Source: Neisseriaceae bacterium (GTDB lineage: Bacteria; Pseudomonadota; Gammaproteobacteria; Burkholderiales; Neisseriaceae). Taken from it: a stretch of DNA of 9,666 nt. The position numbers and the translations under genes were made by a program. Numbering within the stretch: position 1 is the stretch's first letter; each line of letters starts with the position of its first letter. Below, in pieces: positions 6,095-9,666 of the stretch. The stretch spans positions 1 through 9,666 of the forward strand of contig JAFSQZ010000167.1 of assembly GCA_017446355.1 (NCBI GenBank), read 5' to 3'. The notes beneath the pieces are model-generated. The model ran no database searches. It saw only the letters and a list, made by a program, of their open reading frames with translations, and had not been told where the DNA came from.

Positions 6095-6466
6095 ATGCCT
6101 ACTATAAATCAATTGGTTCGCAAAGGTCGTCAAAAACCTATTTATGTGAACAAAGTCCCTGCACTTGAAGCATGCCCACAAAAACGTGGTGTATGCACTC
6201 GTGTTTATACAACAACTCCTAAAAAACCAAACTCTGCATTACGTAAAGTTTGTAAAGTACGTTTAACCAACGGTTTTGAAGTGATTTCATACATCGGCGG
6301 TGAAGGTCATAACTTACAAGAACACAGCGTTGTCTTGATTCGCGGTGGTCGTGTAAAAGACTTACCAGGTGTGCGTTATCACACTGTCCGCGGTTCTTTG
6401 GATACTGCTGGCGTAAAAGATCGTAAACAAGCCCGTTCTAAATACGGTGCTAAACGTCCTAAATAA
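6095..6466 (+). CDS. rpsL: 30S ribosomal protein S12
   Basis: S12 sits at the decoding centre of the small subunit and helps control accuracy. The 123 residues align along their whole length with the bacterial S12 sequence I know. ALEACPQKRGVCTRVYTT is at 23-40, TPKKPNSALRK at 41-51, the GGEGHNLQEHS loop at 68-78, and GGRVKDLPGVRYHTVRG at 84-100. Lys43 and Lys88 (numbered with Met), the usual streptomycin-resistance positions, are both wild type. Asp89, the residue that can be methylthiolated, is present. AGGA lies ten bases before the ATG. It is the first gene of the str operon. Confidence 0.98.
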   Translation: MPTINQLVRKGRQKPIYVNKVPALEACPQKRGVCTRVYTTTPKKPNSALRKVCKVRLTNGFEVISYIGGEGHNLQEHSVVLIRGGRVKDLPGVRYHTVRGSLDTAGVKDRKQARSKYGAKRPK

Positions 6467-6576
6467 TCTTAAACTTAAAATGGCATGGTCGGCTGCCTGA
6501 AAAGCAGACGAGTAAGTGATTAGCCAAGATGACTAATCATGGGATTGCCCCAACTGAATAACGTAAAGGAATTAAA
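6467..6576 (+). promoter_or_regulatory. rpsL-rpsG intercistronic region, possible S7 autoregulatory site
   Basis: 110 bases separate rpsL and rpsG, an unusually long gap inside this operon; the next gap is 18 bases. It can form a small stem at 6493-6507 (CTGC, seven-base loop, GCAG). A clear hairpin follows at 6517-6539: TGATTAG, nine-base loop, CTAATCA, extendable by a G-T pair. In E. coli, S7 represses its own synthesis by binding the rpsL-rpsG intercistronic RNA, which is of similar length. Equivalence here is inferred from position and structure only. The region also carries CGGCTGCCTGAA (6490-6501), one base off the Simonsiella-type uptake word. Confidence 0.45.
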
Positions 6577-7047
6577 ATGCCAAGACGTAGAGAAGTCCCT
6601 AAACGCGACATATTGCCTGATCCAAAATTTGGCAGCGTTGAATTATCTAAATTTATGAATGTGTTAATGATTGACGGTAAAAAAGCCGTTGCAGAACGCA
6701 TTGTTTATGGCGCATTAGAGCAAATTGAGAAAAAAACAGGTAAAGCTGCTATTGAAGTATTTAGCGAAGCCATCAATAACGCCAAACCAATCGTAGAAGT
6801 GAAAAGCCGCCGTGTCGGTGGTGCTAACTACCAAGTTCCTGTTGAGGTTCGTCCTTCACGTCGCTTGGCTTTGGCAATGCGCTGGGTGCGCGATGCTGCT
6901 CGTAAACGCGGTGAAAAATCAATGGATTTACGTTTAGCAGGTGAATTGATTGATGCAGCCGAAGGTCGTGGTGGCGCGTTGAAAAAACGTGAAGAAGTAC
7001 ACCGTATGGCAGAAGCCAACAAAGCCTTCTCACACTTCCGTTTCTAA
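6577..7047 (+). CDS. rpsG: 30S ribosomal protein S7
   Basis: S7 nucleates assembly of the 30S head by binding the 3' domain of 16S rRNA and contacts E-site tRNA. The 156 residues include the typical start MPRRREVPKRDILPDPKFGS and FMNVLMIDGKKAVAERIVY (26-44). VGGANYQVPVEVRPSRR, the beta-ribbon arm, is at about 79-95. The basic helices RWVRDAARKRGEKSM and ELIDAAEGRGGALKKREEVHRMAEANKAFSHFR end the protein. Length and sequence fit the short form of bacterial S7. AAAGGA lies six bases ahead of the ATG. S7 is the known repressor of this operon in E. coli. Confidence 0.98.
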   Translation: MPRRREVPKRDILPDPKFGSVELSKFMNVLMIDGKKAVAERIVYGALEQIEKKTGKAAIEVFSEAINNAKPIVEVKSRRVGGANYQVPVEVRPSRRLALAMRWVRDAARKRGEKSMDLRLAGELIDAAEGRGGALKKREEVHRMAEANKAFSHFRF

Positions 7048-7065
7048 TCGTGAAAGGTCAGAAAA

Positions 7066-9168
7066 ATGGCTCGTAAAACCCCTATTAGCTTATACCGCAA
7101 CATCGGTATTTCTGCGCACATTGACGCAGGTAAAACCACCACCACAGAACGTATTTTGTTCTACACAGGCTTGACTCACAAATTGGGTGAAGTACATGAC
7201 GGCGCGGCAACAACCGACTATATGGAACAAGAACAAGAACGTGGTATCACCATTACTTCTGCTGCCGTAACTTCATACTGGAAAGGTATGGCAGGTCAAT
7301 TTAAAGAACACTGCTTTAACATCATTGACACACCAGGACACGTAGACTTCACCGTAGAAGTAGAACGTTCAATGCGTGTATTAGATGGCGCAGTAATGGT
7401 GTATTGTGCAGTAGGTGGCGTGCAACCACAATCAGAAACCGTATGGCGACAAGCCAACAAATACAAAGTACCTCGCATCGCATTTGTAAACAAAATGGAC
7501 CGACAAGGTGCTAACTTCTTCCGCGTTGTTGACCAAATGAAAACACGTTTACGCGGCAATCCAGTACCTATCGTGATTCCAGTGGGTGCAGAAGATTCAT
7601 TTGAAGGCGTGGTTGATTTATTAAAAATGAAAGCCATTATTTGGAATGATGCCGACAAAGGCGTTACTTTTGAATACGGCGATATTCCTGCTGACTTACA
7701 AGATACTGCTGAAGAATGGCGTCAAAATATGATTGAAGCCGCAGCCGAAGCCTCTGAAGAATTGATGGATAAATACTTGGGCGGCGAAGAATTAACTGAA
7801 GAAGAAATCATTCAAGGTTTACGTCAGCGCACTTTAGCTTGTGAAATTCAACCAATGTTGTGCGGTTCTGCATTCAAAAACAAAGGTGTGCAACGTATGT
7901 TGGACGCAGTTGTAGAGTTATTGCCAGCACCAACTGATATTCCACCTGTTGCAGGTGTATTGCCAAATGGTGAAGAAGCAACACGTCAATCAAGTGATGA
8001 AGAAAAATTCTCTGCATTAGCATTCAAAATGTTGAATGACAAATATGTTGGTCAATTAACCTTTATCCGTGTTTATTCAGGTGTTGTAAAATCAGGTGAT
8101 ACCGTTACCAATTCAGTTAAAGGCACAAAAGAACGCATTGGTCGTTTGGTGCAAATGTTCGCAAACGACCGTACTGAAATTGAAGAAGTACGTGCAGGTG
8201 AAATTGCCGCTGCAATTGGCTTGAAAGACGTTGCCACTGGTGAAACATTGTGTGCAGAAGATGCGCCAATTGTATTGGAACGTATGGAATTTCCTGAACC
8301 AGTGATTCACGTTGCTGTTGAGCCTAAAACCAAAGCAGACCAAGAAAAAATGGGCATTGCTTTAAACCGCTTGGCAAAAGAAGACCCATCTTTCCGCGTG
8401 CGCACTGATGAAGAATCAGGTCAAACCATTATTTCTGGTATGGGCGAATTGCACTTGGAAATTATTGTGGATCGTATGAAACGCGAATTTGGTGTAGATG
8501 CCAACATTGGTGCGCCACAAGTGGCTTATCGTGAAACCATTCGCAAAGAAGTTGAATCTGAATACAAACACGTTAAACAATCAGGTGGTAAAGGTCAATA
8601 CGGTCACGTTGTGATTAAAATGGAACCAATGGAACCTGGTGGCGAAGGTTATGAATTCATTGATGAAATTAAAGGTGGTGTGATTCCACGTGAATTTATT
8701 CCTTCTTGTGATAAAGGTATTCGTGATACTTTACCAAACGGTGTTGTGGCGGGTTTCCCAGTAGTAGACGTTCGCGTACGTTTGGTATTCGGTTCATCAC
8801 ATGATGTAGACTCTTCACAATTAGCATTTGAATTGGCTGCTTCACAAGCATTCAAAGAAGGTATGCGCAAAGCATCTCCAGTATTGTTAGAGCCTATTAT
8901 GGCTGTTGAGGTGGAAACACCAGAAGAATATATGGGTGATGTAATGGGTGATTTAAACCGTCGTCGTGGTATCGTATTAGGTATGGACGATGATGGCATT
9001 GGTGGTAAAAAAGTACGTGCTGAAGTACCATTAGCAGAAATGTTTGGTTACTCAACCGACTTACGTTCTGCTACACAAGGTCGTGCAAACTACTCAATGG
9101 AATTCACCAAATATGCAGAAGCTCCAGCAAATGTTGCAGCAGAAGTAACTGCTTCACGTAAAGGCTAA
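7066..9168 (+). CDS. fusA: Translation elongation factor G
   Basis: EF-G is the GTPase that drives mRNA-tRNA translocation and, with RRF, ribosome recycling. All GTPase motifs are intact: P-loop AHIDAGKT (17-24), switch I RGITIT (59-64), DTPGHVD (88-94) with the catalytic His92, NKMD (142-145) and GSAF (267-270). Domains II to V follow, including GMGELHLEI and the domain IV segment QSGGKGQYGHV. The C-terminus shows the domain V segment YMGDVMGDLNRRRG. The 700-residue length is standard. It starts 18 bases after rpsG, with AAAGG upstream of the ATG. The gene is free of uptake words along its whole 2.1 kb. It is the last gene of the operon here, since a terminator rather than tuf follows. Confidence 0.98.
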   Translation: MARKTPISLYRNIGISAHIDAGKTTTTERILFYTGLTHKLGEVHDGAATTDYMEQEQERGITITSAAVTSYWKGMAGQFKEHCFNIIDTPGHVDFTVEVERSMRVLDGAVMVYCAVGGVQPQSETVWRQANKYKVPRIAFVNKMDRQGANFFRVVDQMKTRLRGNPVPIVIPVGAEDSFEGVVDLLKMKAIIWNDADKGVTFEYGDIPADLQDTAEEWRQNMIEAAAEASEELMDKYLGGEELTEEEIIQGLRQRTLACEIQPMLCGSAFKNKGVQRMLDAVVELLPAPTDIPPVAGVLPNGEEATRQSSDEEKFSALAFKMLNDKYVGQLTFIRVYSGVVKSGDTVTNSVKGTKERIGRLVQMFANDRTEIEEVRAGEIAAAIGLKDVATGETLCAEDAPIVLERMEFPEPVIHVAVEPKTKADQEKMGIALNRLAKEDPSFRVRTDEESGQTIISGMGELHLEIIVDRMKREFGVDANIGAPQVAYRETIRKEVESEYKHVKQSGGKGQYGHVVIKMEPMEPGGEGYEFIDEIKGGVIPREFIPSCDKGIRDTLPNGVVAGFPVVDVRVRLVFGSSHDVDSSQLAFELAASQAFKEGMRKASPVLLEPIMAVEVETPEEYMGDVMGDLNRRRGIVLGMDDDGIGGKKVRAEVPLAEMFGYSTDLRSATQGRANYSMEFTKYAEAPANVAAEVTASRKG

Positions 9169-9190
9169 TGCTAAAATAAGGTATTGCCTA

Positions 9191-9205
9191 TTCAGGCAGC
9201 CTGAA
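9191..9205. repeat. DNA uptake palindrome between fusA and its terminator
   Basis: Exact TTCAGGCAGCCTGAA, 22 bases after the fusA stop and immediately before the terminator stem. It would add a second small hairpin at the 3' end of the str mRNA. Confidence 0.85.
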
Positions 9206-9208
9206 AAT

Positions 9209-9248
9209 AAAATCGGATTATTCAGTAAAATGAATAGTCCGATTTTTT
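9209..9248 (+). terminator. Rho-independent terminator of the rpsL-rpsG-fusA operon
   Basis: A 16-pair stem, AAAATCGGATTATTCA (9209-9224) with TGAATAGTCCGATTTT (9231-9246), broken only by one T-G wobble, closes a six-base loop GTAAAA. A run of six T (9243-9248) ends it. It lies about 40 bases beyond the fusA stop. The A-rich left arm mirrors the T run, so it may also act, less strongly, on transcripts from the right. Confidence 0.93.
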
Positions 9249-9353
9249 GTGATTGGCACTATCGTAGATTTACCCCAAATTATTTGTATTAACTGCATAC
9301 TCAACATCATTCACACTTTTTTACAACACTTCCCAAAATTCACTCTTATTATT

Positions 9354-9382
9354 TTTAGAAAAAAATCATTTTTTGTTATACT
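9354..9382 (+). promoter_or_regulatory. Candidate promoter with extended -10
   Basis: TTTAGA (9354-9359), a 17-base spacer, and TATACT (9377-9382) preceded by TG at 9374-9375, an extended -10. No gene follows before the strong promoter at 9634. It is in AT-rich DNA, where chance matches are common. Confidence 0.3.
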
Positions 9383-9390
9383 TCTTTCGT

Positions 9391-9405
9391 TTCAGGCTGC
9401 CTGAA
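9391..9405. repeat. DNA uptake palindrome, right intergenic region
   Basis: Exact TTCAGGCTGCCTGAA, 16 bases before the REP-like unit that starts at 9421. Confidence 0.85.
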
Positions 9406-9420
9406 ATCTTAAACAAACAC

Positions 9421-9514
9421 GTCATTGCAAAGTCTTACGAAGTAAGACTGTAGCAATCTCCTTATTTAAGTGTTTTCTTTGTAGCAATCTCTTGATTTAA
9501 AGAAACTTTTCTTT
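9421..9514 (+). repeat. REP-like family 1: full copy plus tandem partial copy
   Basis: The full copy has arm GTCATTGCAA (9421-9430), a perfect eight-pair hairpin AGTCTTAC / GTAAGACT (9431-9449, loop GAA), and arm GTAGCAATCTCC (9450-9461). An AT-rich extension ends in TTTTCTTT (9480). A second right half follows directly: GTAGCAATCTC (9481-9491) with its own extension holding AAAG-AAA-CTTT (9499-9509) and again ending TTTTCTTT (9514). The unit from GTAGCAATCTC to TTTTCTTT is therefore a direct tandem repeat. It matches copies 1 and 2 at the left end of the window. Confidence 0.75.
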
Positions 9515-9559
9515 ATAATAACCAAGATGTTTCAGGTTTAGGCTTTCGCCAAACGTTAT

Positions 9560-9574
9560 TTCAGGCAGCCTGAA
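9560..9574. repeat. DNA uptake palindrome near the right edge
   Basis: Exact TTCAGGCAGCCTGAA, 60 bases upstream of the strong promoter at 9634. Confidence 0.85.
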
Positions 9575-9633
9575 ACTGGGTTTGGTTTTTATTGGTAAAA
9601 ACCATTTTTCTTAATATTTTCAACAAGATTGGA

Positions 9634-9662
9634 TTGATAAAATGTTTCATTTAAGGTATAAT
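9634..9662 (+). promoter_or_regulatory. Near-consensus sigma-70 promoter at the right edge
   Basis: TTGATA (9634-9639), an ideal 17-base spacer and a perfect TATAAT (9657-9662). Transcription would start beyond 9666, so the target gene lies outside the window. The strength suggests a highly expressed product such as a stable RNA or a translation factor, but this cannot be decided here. Confidence 0.75.
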
Positions 9663-9666
9663 TATG

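Larger units (their letters stand above)
9249..9666. other. Gene-free right end of the window
   Basis: No credible coding sequence or tRNA is visible on either strand. The stretch holds two uptake palindromes, one full and one partial REP-like family 1 unit, a weak promoter-like site (9354-9382) and a very strong promoter at the right edge. The window ends four bases after that promoter's -10 box. Confidence 0.7.

Noticed and set aside
1..9666. CRISPR array, prophage or insertion sequence
   Set aside because: Repeats are palindromic and dispersed, not regularly spaced with spacers. No transposase, integrase or phage structural gene is present on either strand.

Overview
The window reads as a piece of chromosome from an AT-leaning Neisseriaceae bacterium, most likely in the Kingella / Simonsiella / Alysiella group. 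The main evidence is a recurring 15-base DNA-uptake-type word, TTCAGGCAGCCTGAA or its complement, present eight times, with two further exact copies of its AGGCAGCCTGAA core. From memory of the DUS dialect literature, AGGCAGCCTGAA is the Kingella-type word and AGGCTGCCTGAA the Simonsiella-type word. Each 15-mer carries both, one per strand. The proteins also fit a Neisseriaceae host. Genus is an inference; species cannot be given.

Layout. Bases 1-337 hold no gene but are packed with short palindromic dispersed repeats of two families. Bases 338-4320 are a tight minus-strand cluster, read hemC, proC, trpF, mnmC (haem, proline, tryptophan, wobble-uridine tRNA modification). Its gaps are 28 and 14 bases, followed by a one-base TAATG overlap. 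A 231-base spacer with two uptake palindromes follows, then a minus-strand gene (4552-5913) for a 453-residue DUF2130-type coiled-coil protein of unknown function with a nuclease-like D...ExK signature. A divergent intergenic region then carries a near-consensus sigma-70 promoter for the plus-strand str operon: rpsL (S12), rpsG (S7), fusA (EF-G). A strong intrinsic terminator sits about 40 bases after fusA. The last 420 bases hold no gene, only uptake words, more copies of the palindromic repeats, and an almost perfect promoter at the right edge whose gene lies outside the window.

How it fits together. The str genes are the usual translation operon, except that tuf, which commonly follows fusA, is not there and the operon is closed by a terminator. 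The minus-strand cluster mixes unrelated housekeeping functions and looks co-transcribed by spacing. The palindromic repeats occur at both ends of the roughly 9-kb gene block, which makes them candidates for past rearrangement points.

Most worth following: the DUF2130 protein as a possible PD-(D/E)XK nuclease, the double-dialect uptake palindrome, the covarying REP-like hairpins, the MnmC that lacks its methyltransferase half, and the fusA/tuf break beside repeats.
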